This document shows, piece after piece, positions 10,043-17,791 of a stretch of DNA of 64,000 nucleotides (position 1 is its first letter; every line of letters begins with the position of its first letter). Location: assembly GCA_963728925.1 (NCBI GenBank), contig CAVSMB010000028.1, positions 124,001 through 188,000 on the forward strand, written 5' to 3'. A model generated the notes under the pieces. That model saw only the letters and a program-made list of their open reading frames with translations. It ran no database searches and was not told the DNA's origin. Both the position numbers and the translations under genes were made by a program. The stretch is from JBBPZA01 sp963728925. Lineage in GTDB: Bacteria; Actinomycetota; Thermoleophilia; Solirubrobacterales; Solirubrobacteraceae.

Positions 10043-10450
10043 TCAGCCCAGCTCCTGGATGCGGATCAGGTTGCCCGCGGGATCGCGGAAGGCGCAGTCG
10101 CGGACCCCGTACGGCTGCTCGGTCGGCTCCTGGACGACCTCGGCGCCGGCTTGCAGCCGCTCGAAGGTGCCGTCAAGGTCGGTGGTGGCCAGGTTGATGC
10201 TGGCGTAGGTTCCCTTGGCCATCATCTCGACGATGGTCCGGCGCTCCTCGTCGGTGAGGCCGGGGGTGGCGGCCGGCGGGTACAGGACGATGGACGTGCC
10301 GGGCTGGTCGGGGGGCCCGACCGTGATCCAGTGCAGCCCGCCGTATTCGACGTCGTTGCGGACCTCGAAGCCGAGGGTGTCGCGGTAGAAGCTCAGGGTG
10401 GCGTCTGGGTCGTCGTGCGGGAGGAGGGTCTGATAGATCGTGATGTCCAT
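10043..10450 (-). CDS. VOC/glyoxalase-superfamily protein
   Basis: About 135 residues forming two paired beta-alpha-beta-beta-beta units. The first runs from MDITIYQTLLPHDD through FYRDTLGFEVRND, the second from INLATTDLDGTFERLQ to the end with CAFRDPAGNLIRIQELG, the classic VOC C-terminus with a potential metal Glu. The ATG at 10450 is preferred over an ATG three codons upstream because TAGCAT lies 7 nt before it. The protein resembles bleomycin-resistance/dioxygenase-like members that are commonly encoded next to an AraC regulator, as here. The substrate is unknown. Confidence 0.85.
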   Translation of the reverse strand: MDITIYQTLLPHDDPDATLSFYRDTLGFEVRNDVEYGGLHWITVGPPDQPGTSIVLYPPAATPGLTDEERRTIVEMMAKGTYASINLATTDLDGTFERLQAGAEVVQEPTEQPYGVRDCAFRDPAGNLIRIQELG

Positions 10451-10457
10451 GGCGGTC

Positions 10458-10463
10458 ATGCTA
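10458..10463 (-). promoter_or_regulatory. Candidate -10 box for the VOC gene, overlapping the AraC stop codon
   Basis: TAGCAT on the minus strand; its first three bases are the TAG stop of the AraC gene (10463-10461) and the VOC ATG follows after 7 nt. This is the first of three such stop-codon/-10 overlaps in the window. Confidence 0.4.
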
Positions 10464-10904
10464 GGTGCGGCTCGGTGACCTCGCTTCTCGATTCCTGATC
10501 GGTCTGGTTACCTGTTTCGCCACGCACGGTGGCATCCCCGCCGTCGCGCTCGTTGCCCGGCGCCGGTAGGTGCTGGGCGGCACGCCGACCAACTCGGTGA
10601 AGCGACTGCTGAAGGTGCCCAGCGACGAGCAGCCGACCGCGAAACAGACCTCGGTGACGCTGAGGTCGCCACAACGCAGCAGCGCCATCGCGCGCTCGAT
10701 GCGTCGCGTCATCAAGTAGGCGTACGGCGACTCGCCGTAGGCGAGCCGGAACTCGCGGCTGAAGTGCCCGGCCGACATGTGAGCGCCGCGGGCGAGCCCC
10801 TCGACGTCCAGCGGCTGCGCGTACTCCCGGTCGATCCGGTCGCGGACGCCGCGCAGCCGCGCGAGGTCGCGCAGGTGCTGCGCGGCGGCGGGTCTGCTGG
10901 TCAC
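10461..10904 (-). CDS. AraC-family transcriptional regulator, short form
   Basis: About 147 residues consisting almost only of the two helix-turn-helix DNA-binding domain: LARGAHMSAGHFSREFRLAYGESP is the first HTH region (read in two halves) and VTEVCFAVGCSSLGTFSSRF the second, followed by a typical PSTYRRR. There is no ligand-binding cupin domain. A GTG at 10904 gives a natural start beginning VTSRPAAAQHL; a TTG at 10973 would add 23 poorly conserved residues. Co-directional with the VOC gene whose ATG lies 10 nt downstream of its stop; this regulator/VOC module is a recurring actinobacterial pair, so it probably controls that gene. Confidence 0.85.
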   Translation of the reverse strand: MTSRPAAAQHLRDLARLRGVRDRIDREYAQPLDVEGLARGAHMSAGHFSREFRLAYGESPYAYLMTRRIERAMALLRCGDLSVTEVCFAVGCSSLGTFSSRFTELVGVPPSTYRRRATSATAGMPPCVAKQVTRPIRNREARSPSRT

Positions 10905-10995
10905 CTGCGAGATCGTGCCACGTCGCGCCGGGTTGCTGCTGTCTCGGGGGTAGCCGACGCGCGCGACTGTCAAGCGGTCGATCGGACGCCCCGCC

Positions 10996-11001
10996 TATAC
11001 T
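10996..11001 (+). promoter_or_regulatory. -10 box of rpmB
   Basis: TATACT, the closest match to consensus in this window, 10 nt before the rpmB ATG at 11012. The resulting leader would be at most a few bases. No good -35 hexamer at 16-18 nt upstream. Confidence 0.5.
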
Positions 11002-11011
11002 GGTCGCCGCC

Positions 11012-11203
11012 ATGGCCAAGGTCTGTCATTCCTGCGCGAAGGGGCCCGCTTTCGGGAACAGCCGCAGTCACTCGATGGTCGCCACCAAGCGGCGCTTCAA
11101 CCCGAACCTCCAGAAGGTCCGCATCGACGACGCCGGCACTCCGCGTCGCGTCTACGTCTGCACTCGCTGCCTGAAGGCCGGCAAGGTCACCAAGGCGCTC
11201 TAG
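11012..11203 (+). CDS. rpmB: Large-subunit ribosomal protein bL28
   Basis: 63 residues. Starts MAKVCHSCAKGPAFGN and has the core KRRFNPNLQKVRI. Two CXXC pairs (CHSC near residue 5 and CTRC near residue 50) make this a zinc-containing (C+) form of bL28, the kind used under zinc-replete conditions where a C- paralogue exists elsewhere. Followed after 23 nt by the DAK-domain gene, as in Firmicutes and many actinobacteria. Confidence 0.96.
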   Translation: MAKVCHSCAKGPAFGNSRSHSMVATKRRFNPNLQKVRIDDAGTPRRVYVCTRCLKAGKVTKAL

Positions 11204-11226
11204 CGCCGGGACCGCGCCGCCGCCCC

Positions 11227-12873
11227 GTGGCCGACTCGAGTCTCGACCGCTTCCGCGCCGTCCTCGAGGCGGGACTCCGCCAACTCGAGTCGCGCAAGCA
11301 GGAGATCAACGACCTCAACGTCTTCCCGGTCGCCGACGGCGACACCGGCGACAACATGGTCCTCACCGTCCAGGCGGTGCTGGCCGAGCTCGACCGGCTC
11401 GCGGCCGACGACGAGCGCACGCTCGACGCGGTCGGCAGGGCCGAGATCGTCGACTCGGTGGCCCGCGCGGCGCTGCTCGGGGCGCGCGGCAACAGCGGGG
11501 TCATTCTCTCCCAGCTGATCCGCGGCGCGGCCGAGGAGCTCATCTCGCGCCCCGGCGAACTGATCGACCCGGTGCTCATCGGGGCGGCCATGGCCCGCGC
11601 CGCCGACCGCGCCTACGCCTCGGTCCGTGAGCCCGCCGAGGGCACGATCCTCACCGTCATGCGCGAGATGGCCCACCGCGTCGTCTCAGACGTAGCGCAC
11701 ATGGAGCGCCCGCGCCTCGCCCAGCAGGTCTCCGACGACGAGCAGGACGCGCTGATCGCCGACGCGCTCGCGCGAGCGCTCGACGCCGGCGAGAAGTCGG
11801 TGGCGCGCGGTCCCGACCTGCTGCCGGTGCTGCGCGACGCCGGCGTCGTCGACGCCGGCGGCTACGGGCTGCTGGTCCTCGTCGCCGGCGTGCTCGCCGC
11901 GCTGCGAGGCGCCGAGCCTCCGCCGCTCGCCCGCCACGCGCCGGCGCGCATCACCCATCCCCAGCACAAGTCCGCCACCTTCCGCTACTGCACGAACTTC
12001 GCGGTCACGGGCTCGCGCCTGGAGCCCGGGGAGTTCATCCGCCGCCTCGAGGAGCTCGGCGACTCGGTGCTCGTGGTGGGCGATCGGACGACGCTCAAGG
12101 TCCACGTCCACACCGACGAGCCCGAGGACGCGACCCGGCTGTTCGACGGCGCGGGCCGTGTCTCGCACCTCGACGTCGCCGACATGCACGAGCAGATCGG
12201 TGCCCGCAGCAAGCGCCTCGCGGCGGGCACGAACGGGCGTCGCCCGGAGTGCGGCGCCCTCGCCGTCGTGTCGGGCGGCGGGATGGGGGCGCTCTTCGCG
12301 AGCCTCGGGGCCGATCCGCTGGACGGCGGCCCGACCCTCAACCCCTCGACCATGGACGTTCTCACCGGGATCCACAGCGTCGCCGCCGAGGAGGTCGTCG
12401 TGCTCCCGAACAGCCCGAACGTGTTCCTCGCCGCCGAGCGGGCGGCCGAGCTCTCCGACAAGCAGGTCCACGTGGTCCGCACGCGCTCGATGCAGGCGGG
12501 GCTCAGCGCCGCCGTCGCGCTCGAGCCGGGCCGCGGCGCAGCGGCCAACGCGGCCGCCATGGAGGACGCGCTCGCCCACGTCCGGACGGGCGCGGTGGCG
12601 CCGGCGGCCCGCGACGACGGCCGCGGCCGCTTCCACCGCGGCCAGGCCGTCGGGTTCGTCGAGGAGGAGATCGTCGCGTGGGGGGCTCCGGAGGACACCC
12701 TGCGCAGCGTCCTGGCCGAGCTCGGTCGCGACGCCGAGCTCGTCACCTGCATCACCGGCGACGCCGTGCCGCTGGGCGACGAGCAGGTGGTGGCGCTGGC
12801 CCCCGCGGGCGTCGAGCTCGAGACCCGCACGGGCGGGCAGCCGAGCTACTGGTGGCTCCTGACCGCCGAGTAG
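11227..12873 (+). CDS. DAK-domain protein, fatty-acid kinase FakA-like
   Basis: 548 residues. The N-terminal DhaL/DAK2 ATP-binding domain has NVFPVADGDTGDNM, whose aspartates bind Mg-ATP, and GARGNSGVILSQLIRG. The middle (residues ~250-330) and C-terminal (about 335-548, beginning near ALAVVSGGGMGALF) domains match the YloV/FakA layout. In Staphylococcus FakA phosphorylates fatty acids held by DegV-like FakB proteins, feeding PlsX/PlsY; that function is inferred from the family. GTG start at 11227. The position between rpmB and recG is the conserved YloV location. Confidence 0.85.
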   Translation: MADSSLDRFRAVLEAGLRQLESRKQEINDLNVFPVADGDTGDNMVLTVQAVLAELDRLAADDERTLDAVGRAEIVDSVARAALLGARGNSGVILSQLIRGAAEELISRPGELIDPVLIGAAMARAADRAYASVREPAEGTILTVMREMAHRVVSDVAHMERPRLAQQVSDDEQDALIADALARALDAGEKSVARGPDLLPVLRDAGVVDAGGYGLLVLVAGVLAALRGAEPPPLARHAPARITHPQHKSATFRYCTNFAVTGSRLEPGEFIRRLEELGDSVLVVGDRTTLKVHVHTDEPEDATRLFDGAGRVSHLDVADMHEQIGARSKRLAAGTNGRRPECGALAVVSGGGMGALFASLGADPLDGGPTLNPSTMDVLTGIHSVAAEEVVVLPNSPNVFLAAERAAELSDKQVHVVRTRSMQAGLSAAVALEPGRGAAANAAAMEDALAHVRTGAVAPAARDDGRGRFHRGQAVGFVEEEIVAWGAPEDTLRSVLAELGRDAELVTCITGDAVPLGDEQVVALAPAGVELETRTGGQPSYWWLLTAE

Positions 12874-12908
12874 GCACCGCCGCGCCGCCGGTCATCATCC
12901 CCGGGGCC

Positions 12909-15056
12909 ATGCCCGCCACCTCCTCGCGCCGCTCGGCCGGGCGCAGCCGCCCGGCGACCCCGCCGCTCGCCTTCGGTACGCGCAAGGCGCTGAGCGCGCA
13001 GCGGCTTCGCGCGGCGCGGCTGCGGTCGCTGCCGCGGCCCTCGCGCCTGGCGGAGCCGCTCGTCGTGGCGCCCGCTCGCGCCGCGAAGGCGGCGGTGGCG
13101 CTCGGGCTCGAGACGGTCGGCGACCTGCTCGAGCACGTCCCGCGCGACCGCCGCGAGGGCCGCACGGTGGCGGCGCTCGTGCCCGGCGAGAGCGCGACGG
13201 TGGTGGTCGAGGTGCGCTCGATCCGCAGCCGCCCCGTGCGCAGGCGCGGGATGCGCCCGCTGGTCGAGGCGACGGTTGCCGACGCGACCGGGCCGATGAA
13301 GGTGACCTTCTTCAACCAGCCGTGGCTCGAGGCGAAGTACAAGCCCGGGACGCGCGTGATGCTCCACGGCAAGTACGAGGGCCGCAACCAGTTCCGGGTC
13401 ACGAGCCACGCGGCGACCGGCGAGGAGATGGCGGCGGCCGAGTCGGTCGCGCACTACCCGGCGACCGAGGGCATCAGCTCCACCGAGATCCTCGCGCTCG
13501 TGGGCGAGCACCGCGACGGCCTCGCCGACGCGGTCGAGCCGCTGCCCGGCGCCGTCCGGTCCGGTGAGCGTCTGCCCGACCGTCCCGCCGCGCTCACGGC
13601 CGTCCACTTCCCCGAGCGCGATCGCGACTACGAGGAGGGCCGGCGCCGGCTGGACTTCGACGAGCTGCTCCTGCGCCAGCTCGCGCTGCTCGTGCGCCGC
13701 GCGCGTAGAAGGGCCGGGGCCGACGCGCCTGAGCTCGACGGCCCGCTCGAGCTGACGCGCCGCTGGCTCGAGGACGAGCTGCCCTTCGAGCTCACCGGCG
13801 ATCAGCGCTCGGCGATCGAGGTGCTTGCTGGTGAGATGGCGCAGACCCGGCCGATGCAGCGGCTGCTCATGGGCGAGGTCGGCTCGGGCAAGACGGTGGT
13901 CGCCCTGTGGGCGATGCTGCGCGCCGTCGAGCACGGGTGCCAGGCGGCGTTGATGGCCCCCACCGAGACGCTCGCCGAACAGCACTTCGCCACGCTGCAG
14001 ACGCTGATGCCCCGAAGCACGCTGCCGCTCGCGCTGCTGACCGGCTCGACCCCCGCGGGGCGCCGCGCCGACGTTCTCGGCAAGCTCGCCTCTGGTGAGC
14101 TGGCGCTCGTCGTCGGCACCCACGCCCTGATCGAGGACGACGTCGTCTTCGGCCGGCTGGCGGTCGCGGTCGTCGACGAGCAGCACCGTTTCGGCGTGCG
14201 CCAGCGCGCGGCCCTCGACCACAAGGGCGCGCGCGGCGCGACACCGCACGTGCTGCACATGACCGCCACCCCGATCCCGCGCACGCTCGCGCTCACCGAG
14301 TACGGCGACCTCGACGTCACCGAGTTGCGCGAGCTCCCGCGCGGGCGCCGGCCGATCGAGACCCACGTCGCCTCGGGGGAGCGCGAGCGCGAGCGCGCGT
14401 ACGAGCGCATCCGCGAGGACCTGCGCGCGGGGCGCCAGGCCTTCGTCGTGTGCCCGCTGATCGAGGAGTCCGAAGCGCTTCAGGCGCGCGCAGCGACGGC
14501 CGAGTTCGAGCGGCTGGCGAAGACCGAGTTCCGCGACTTCCGCGTCGTCCTGCTCCACGGCCAGATGCGACCGCGCGAGAAGCAGGCGGCCATGGCGAGC
14601 TTTGCGCAGGGCGGGGCCGACGTGCTCGTTGCCACCTCGGTCATCGAGGTTGGCATCGACGTCCCCAACGCGACGATCATGCTCGTCGAGGACGCCGAGC
14701 GCTACGGGATCTCCCAGCTCCACCAGCTTCGCGGTCGCGTCGGCCGTGGCGAGCACGCCTCGCTGTGCCTGCTCTTCGGGGCCAAGGACTCGCCCCGGCT
14801 GCGTGCGCTCGCCGAGCATCGCGACGGCTTCCGGCTGGCCGAGGTCGACCTGCGCCTGCGCGGCGAGGGCGAGCTCATCGGCACGCGCCAGTCGGGCCTG
14901 GGCGAGGTCGACCCGGCGCTGCTCGAGCGCGCCCACGCGGTCGCCGGGACGATCGTCGAGGCCGATCCCGCCCTGGAGCACCCGGAGCACGTGCTGCTTG
15001 GCACCGCGCTGCTGGCGCGCTACGGCGCCGAGGCGCTCGAGCCGATCCCCGCGTGA
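12909..15056 (+). CDS. recG: ATP-dependent DNA helicase RecG
   Basis: 715 residues, close to the usual ~700. A basic N-terminal extension of about 40 residues precedes the wedge/OB domain (VVEVRSIRSRPVRRR onwards). Helicase motifs: Walker A MGEVGSGKTVVALW near residue 320, DEQH box VVDEQHRFGVRQRAAL near 420, MTATPIPRTLALTEYG (motif III), and the C-terminal helicase lobe with TSVIEVGIDVPNA and QLRGRVGRGEH. It remodels stalled replication forks and Holliday junctions. ATG at 12909 is the first start after the DAK stop. Confidence 0.95.
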   Translation: MPATSSRRSAGRSRPATPPLAFGTRKALSAQRLRAARLRSLPRPSRLAEPLVVAPARAAKAAVALGLETVGDLLEHVPRDRREGRTVAALVPGESATVVVEVRSIRSRPVRRRGMRPLVEATVADATGPMKVTFFNQPWLEAKYKPGTRVMLHGKYEGRNQFRVTSHAATGEEMAAAESVAHYPATEGISSTEILALVGEHRDGLADAVEPLPGAVRSGERLPDRPAALTAVHFPERDRDYEEGRRRLDFDELLLRQLALLVRRARRRAGADAPELDGPLELTRRWLEDELPFELTGDQRSAIEVLAGEMAQTRPMQRLLMGEVGSGKTVVALWAMLRAVEHGCQAALMAPTETLAEQHFATLQTLMPRSTLPLALLTGSTPAGRRADVLGKLASGELALVVGTHALIEDDVVFGRLAVAVVDEQHRFGVRQRAALDHKGARGATPHVLHMTATPIPRTLALTEYGDLDVTELRELPRGRRPIETHVASGERERERAYERIREDLRAGRQAFVVCPLIEESEALQARAATAEFERLAKTEFRDFRVVLLHGQMRPREKQAAMASFAQGGADVLVATSVIEVGIDVPNATIMLVEDAERYGISQLHQLRGRVGRGEHASLCLLFGAKDSPRLRALAEHRDGFRLAEVDLRLRGEGELIGTRQSGLGEVDPALLERAHAVAGTIVEADPALEHPEHVLLGTALLARYGAEALEPIPA

Positions 15057-15075
15057 GGCCGCGGGCGCCGACGCC

Positions 15076-15633
15076 GTGAGGATCGTCGCCGGTCGGTGGG
15101 GCGGCCGGCGCCTCGGCGCCCCGGCCGGCTCGGCCACGCGCCCGACCTCCGACCGCGTGCGCGAGGCGCTCTTCGCGATCCTCGGCGACCTCGACGGCGC
15201 CGGGGTGCTCGACCTGTTCGCCGGCTCGGGGGCGCTGGGCCTCGAGGCGCTCTCGCGCGGGGCGTCCAGCGCCACCTTCGTGGACTCGGCCCAAGCCGCC
15301 GTGGCCGCGATCCGGGCCAACGCGCAGGCGCTCGGAGCGCCGGCGGACGTCCGGCGGCAGGACGCTCGGGCGTTCCTCCGCAACGCACCGCGCGCCCGCG
15401 CGACATACGATCTGGTCTTCCTGGACCCCCCATACCGGCAGGCAGGCCGGCTGGGGCCCGAGCTCTCCGTGCTCCTCGCGCCCGTCCTCGCGCCGGGCGC
15501 GAGGGTGGTGTCGGAGAGCGACCGCCGGGCCCCGCTGGACCTCGACCTCCCTCGAACCGACGAGCGCCGTTACGCCGACACGCTGATCCGCATCCATGAA
15601 CCCTTCCAACCGCATAGCGATCTGCCCGGGTAG
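15076..15633 (+). CDS. rsmD: 16S rRNA (guanine966-N2)-methyltransferase
   Basis: 185 residues, family-typical. Begins with the conserved RIVAGRWGGRRL, followed by TRPTSDRVREALFAIL, SAM-binding LFAGSGALGLEALSRGA and the catalytic DLVFLDPPY (the D/N-PPY motif of base-N methyltransferases). GTG start at 15076, 19 nt after recG. Its 3' end overlaps the 5' end of coaD by 38 nt in another frame, a tight pairing seen in many bacteria. Confidence 0.94.
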   Translation: MRIVAGRWGGRRLGAPAGSATRPTSDRVREALFAILGDLDGAGVLDLFAGSGALGLEALSRGASSATFVDSAQAAVAAIRANAQALGAPADVRRQDARAFLRNAPRARATYDLVFLDPPYRQAGRLGPELSVLLAPVLAPGARVVSESDRRAPLDLDLPRTDERRYADTLIRIHEPFQPHSDLPG

Positions 15634-16093
15634 CTATGACCCGATCACCTACGGTCACCTCGACGTGATCACCCGTGCCGCCGGCATGTACGACGAGCTC
15701 ATCGTCGGCGTGGTCAACGTGCAGGTGCGAAAGTCCAAGGCGCTCTTCTCAGCGGAGGAGCGGATCGGCATGGTGGAGGACGCGACACGCCATCTGGGCA
15801 ACGTCAGGGCGGAGGCGTTCTCCAATCTCGTCGTGGAGTTCGCGCGCGAGAAGGGCGCCGGCTCGATCGTTAAGGGACTGCGCACGATCAGCGACTTCGG
15901 CTACGAGTTCGAGATGAACCAGCTCAACCGGCGACAGGCCCCGGAGGTCGAGTCGGTCTACCTGATGGCCTCGCCCCAGTACAGTTTCCTGTCGTCGAGC
16001 GGCGTCAAGGAGTTGGCGACGTTCGGCGGTGACATCGAGGATCTGGTTCCGCCCGGCATTGCCGGGCGGTTGAAGGAAGCGCTCGGGCGCTGA
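15596..16093 (+). CDS. coaD: Phosphopantetheine adenylyltransferase
   Basis: 165 residues. ICPGSYDPITYGHLDVI carries the nucleotidyltransferase motif (T/HxGH, here YGHL), and SFLSSSGVKELATFGGD is the C-terminal ISSTxVRE-type segment that binds ATP. It converts 4'-phosphopantetheine to dephospho-CoA, the penultimate step of CoA synthesis. The ATG is embedded in the last codons of rsmD. Confidence 0.96.
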   Translation: MNPSNRIAICPGSYDPITYGHLDVITRAAGMYDELIVGVVNVQVRKSKALFSAEERIGMVEDATRHLGNVRAEAFSNLVVEFAREKGAGSIVKGLRTISDFGYEFEMNQLNRRQAPEVESVYLMASPQYSFLSSSGVKELATFGGDIEDLVPPGIAGRLKEALGR

Positions 16094-16110
16094 CGAAACA
16101 GAGGTACGCG

Positions 16111-16575
16111 ATGGACGTCCTGGTCCTTATCGACAAGCTCGACGACTTGGTCCACAACGGGAAGCGGATCCCGTTGACGGACGACGTGCGCGTCGACAAG
16201 GAGGAGATCTACGACATCCTCGACCAGATGCGCGCGACGATCCCCGAGGAGATCAAGCAGGCCCGCTGGATCGTGAAGGAGCGCCAGGAGATGCTCGCCG
16301 AGGCCAAGCGCGAGGCCGAGCGGATCGTGAAGGAGGCGCGCGATCGCCAGCAGCGCCTGGTCTCCCAGGAGGAGATCACCAAGCAGGCCGAGCGCGCGGC
16401 GGAGGACATCATCGAGGACGCCCGCGCCCGCGAGCGCGAGATCCGCCTCGGCGCCGAGGACTACGCGGACGAGATCCTCAACACGCTCGAGGTCAACCTC
16501 TCGAAGTTCATCGCCGCGGTACAGCGCGGCCGCGAGCGCCTCGCCGGTCGCGAGGAGCCCGCCGAGGTCGGCTGA
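16111..16575 (+). CDS. DivIVA-like coiled-coil protein (SepIVA/Wag31 group)
   Basis: 154 residues. Opens with MDVLVLIDKLDDLVHNG and LTDDVRVDKEEIYDILDQMRATIPEEI, then a long Glu/Lys/Arg-rich heptad region (residues ~45-125) with repeated EA(K)REAERI patterns, no membrane span. This layout matches mycobacterial SepIVA (the Rv2927c product), a septum-site regulator of cell-envelope synthesis; the short N-terminal lipid/curvature-binding region is less clear. Preceded by an AGAGG-like ribosome site, 17 nt after coaD. It could also be described as an ATP-synthase-b-like coiled coil, but the N-terminus argues for SepIVA. Confidence 0.7.
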   Translation: MDVLVLIDKLDDLVHNGKRIPLTDDVRVDKEEIYDILDQMRATIPEEIKQARWIVKERQEMLAEAKREAERIVKEARDRQQRLVSQEEITKQAERAAEDIIEDARAREREIRLGAEDYADEILNTLEVNLSKFIAAVQRGRERLAGREEPAEVG

Positions 16576-16657
16576 CCGGCCGGGGCGCAATGTTCGCCAT
16601 GGCCGCGCGGGCGCACGCGCGTGGTGGAACCGAGGCGTTCGGGGAGATCGTCGTGCC

Positions 16658-17185
16658 GTGCCCGCGGTGATCGAGGTCCTCGACGGCGACATTACGGCGC
16701 TCCAGGTCGACGCGATCGCCAACGCCGCGAACACGCGGCTGTTGCACGGCGGCGGGGTCGCGGGCGCGATCGCGCGGGCCGGCGGCCCGGCCGTCCAGCG
16801 CGAGAGCGACGAGCGCTCGCCGATCGGCCTCGGCGAGGCGGTCGAGACAACCGCGGGCGACATGCCGGCCCGCTGGGTCATCCACGCGGCGACCATGGAG
16901 CTCGGCGGCCCCACCTCGGCGGAGGTCATCCGGTGCGCGACGGCGAGCACGCTGCGCCGCGCCGACGAGCTCGGAGCCCGCTCGCTCGCGTTGGTCGCCT
17001 TCGGCACCGGCGTCGGCGGCTTCGCGCTCGACGAGGCCGCCCGCATCGAGGTCGAGGAGGTGCGGCGTCATCTCGACGGCGACAGCGGCTTGGAGCGCGT
17101 CGTCTTCGCCGTCCGCGGTCACCGAGCCCACGCGGCGTTCGAGCGCGCGCTCGCGGCTCCGAACGCCCGCGTCACCGAGCGGTGA
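16658..17185 (+). CDS. Macrodomain protein (O-acetyl-ADP-ribose deacetylase-like)
   Basis: 175 residues, almost exactly one macrodomain. VLDGDITALQVDAIANAANTRLLHGGGVAGAIARAGG (shown here as the D-x-T and NAAN..GGGV motifs) binds ADP-ribose, and FGTGVGGFALDEAA is the phosphate loop before the last helix. The NAAN...GGG pattern is that of deacetylase/ADP-ribosyl-hydrolase MacroD types. GTG start at 16658. It overlaps the convergent acylphosphatase by 14 nt. Confidence 0.9.
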   Translation: MPAVIEVLDGDITALQVDAIANAANTRLLHGGGVAGAIARAGGPAVQRESDERSPIGLGEAVETTAGDMPARWVIHAATMELGGPTSAEVIRCATASTLRRADELGARSLALVAFGTGVGGFALDEAARIEVEEVRRHLDGDSGLERVVFAVRGHRAHAAFERALAAPNARVTER

Positions 17186-17444
17186 ATCCGCCGAGCCCCT
17201 CGGGCTCCTCCTCGGAGACCTCGACCTCGTCGACCCGCGCGCGCTCGGGGCCGGTGCTCACGAAGCGCACGAGCCGATCGACCGCTTCAGGCTCGCCCTC
17301 GAGGACCGCCTCGACGGCTCCGTCGTCGCTGTTGGCGACCCAGCCGGCGACGCCCTCCGAGCGCGCCCGGCGGCGGGTCGCATCGCGGAAGAAGACGCCC
17401 TGGACGCGTCCACGCACGACGATGCGGCGGCGGATCGGGGTCAT
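17172..17444 (-). CDS. acyP: Acylphosphatase
   Basis: 90 residues, the family size. The phosphate-binding loop GRVQGVFFRDATRRRA contains the catalytic Arg, and GWVANSDDGAVEAVLEG supplies the catalytic Asn. It hydrolyses acyl phosphates such as carbamoyl or acetyl phosphate. The 3' end overlaps the macrodomain gene by 14 nt tail to tail. Confidence 0.93.
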   Translation of the reverse strand: MTPIRRRIVVRGRVQGVFFRDATRRRARSEGVAGWVANSDDGAVEAVLEGEPEAVDRLVRFVSTGPERARVDEVEVSEEEPEGLGGFTAR

Positions 17445-17470
17445 TCGCGAATCGTGACAGGGCGCACCTC

Positions 17471-17731
17471 GTGTTCGCCGACGGCTACGCCGGCGCCGGT
17501 GACGCCGTCTGCTGTGCGGGCATGCTCGCGCACGCCGTCCTGTGCATCGCCCACGCGCGGCTCGCCGAGCGCAGGGAGTGGGTGCTCAACGAGAAGCGCC
17601 TCGTGGAGCGCGCCGGCCTCGGCGAGTCCCAGGCCCTTCTCGCCAGACCGGGCGCGACCAGCGCGCAGCTCGCCGCCACCGTCGCGACCCTCGGCATGCA
17701 GCTCGGGGTCGAGCCGCTCACCGCTCGCTGA
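17471..17731 (+). CDS. Small conserved-looking hypothetical protein
   Basis: 86 residues from GTG 17471, divergent from acyP by 26 nt. Alanine- and leucine-rich helical protein with VCCAGMLAHAVLCIAHARLAE followed by REWVLNEKRLVERAGL; no membrane span is certain and no catalytic motif is seen. The WVLNEK...AGL segment looks like a helical capping region found with nucleotidyltransferase-type proteins, but that is only an impression. Codon use fits the region, so it is probably real; function unknown. Confidence 0.5.
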   Translation: MFADGYAGAGDAVCCAGMLAHAVLCIAHARLAERREWVLNEKRLVERAGLGESQALLARPGATSAQLAATVATLGMQLGVEPLTAR

Positions 17732-17791
17732 CGCGACGCTCTCGCGGCGGTCGGCGCCGGCGGTCGGCGCCGGCGGGGCGGCCCCCCAGGT

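Noticed and set aside
10968..10973. Minus-strand TTGACA before araC as a -35 box or TTG start
   Set aside because: No -10-like sequence follows at 16-18 nt, and the residues from this TTG are not typical; GTG 10904 begins the conserved region.
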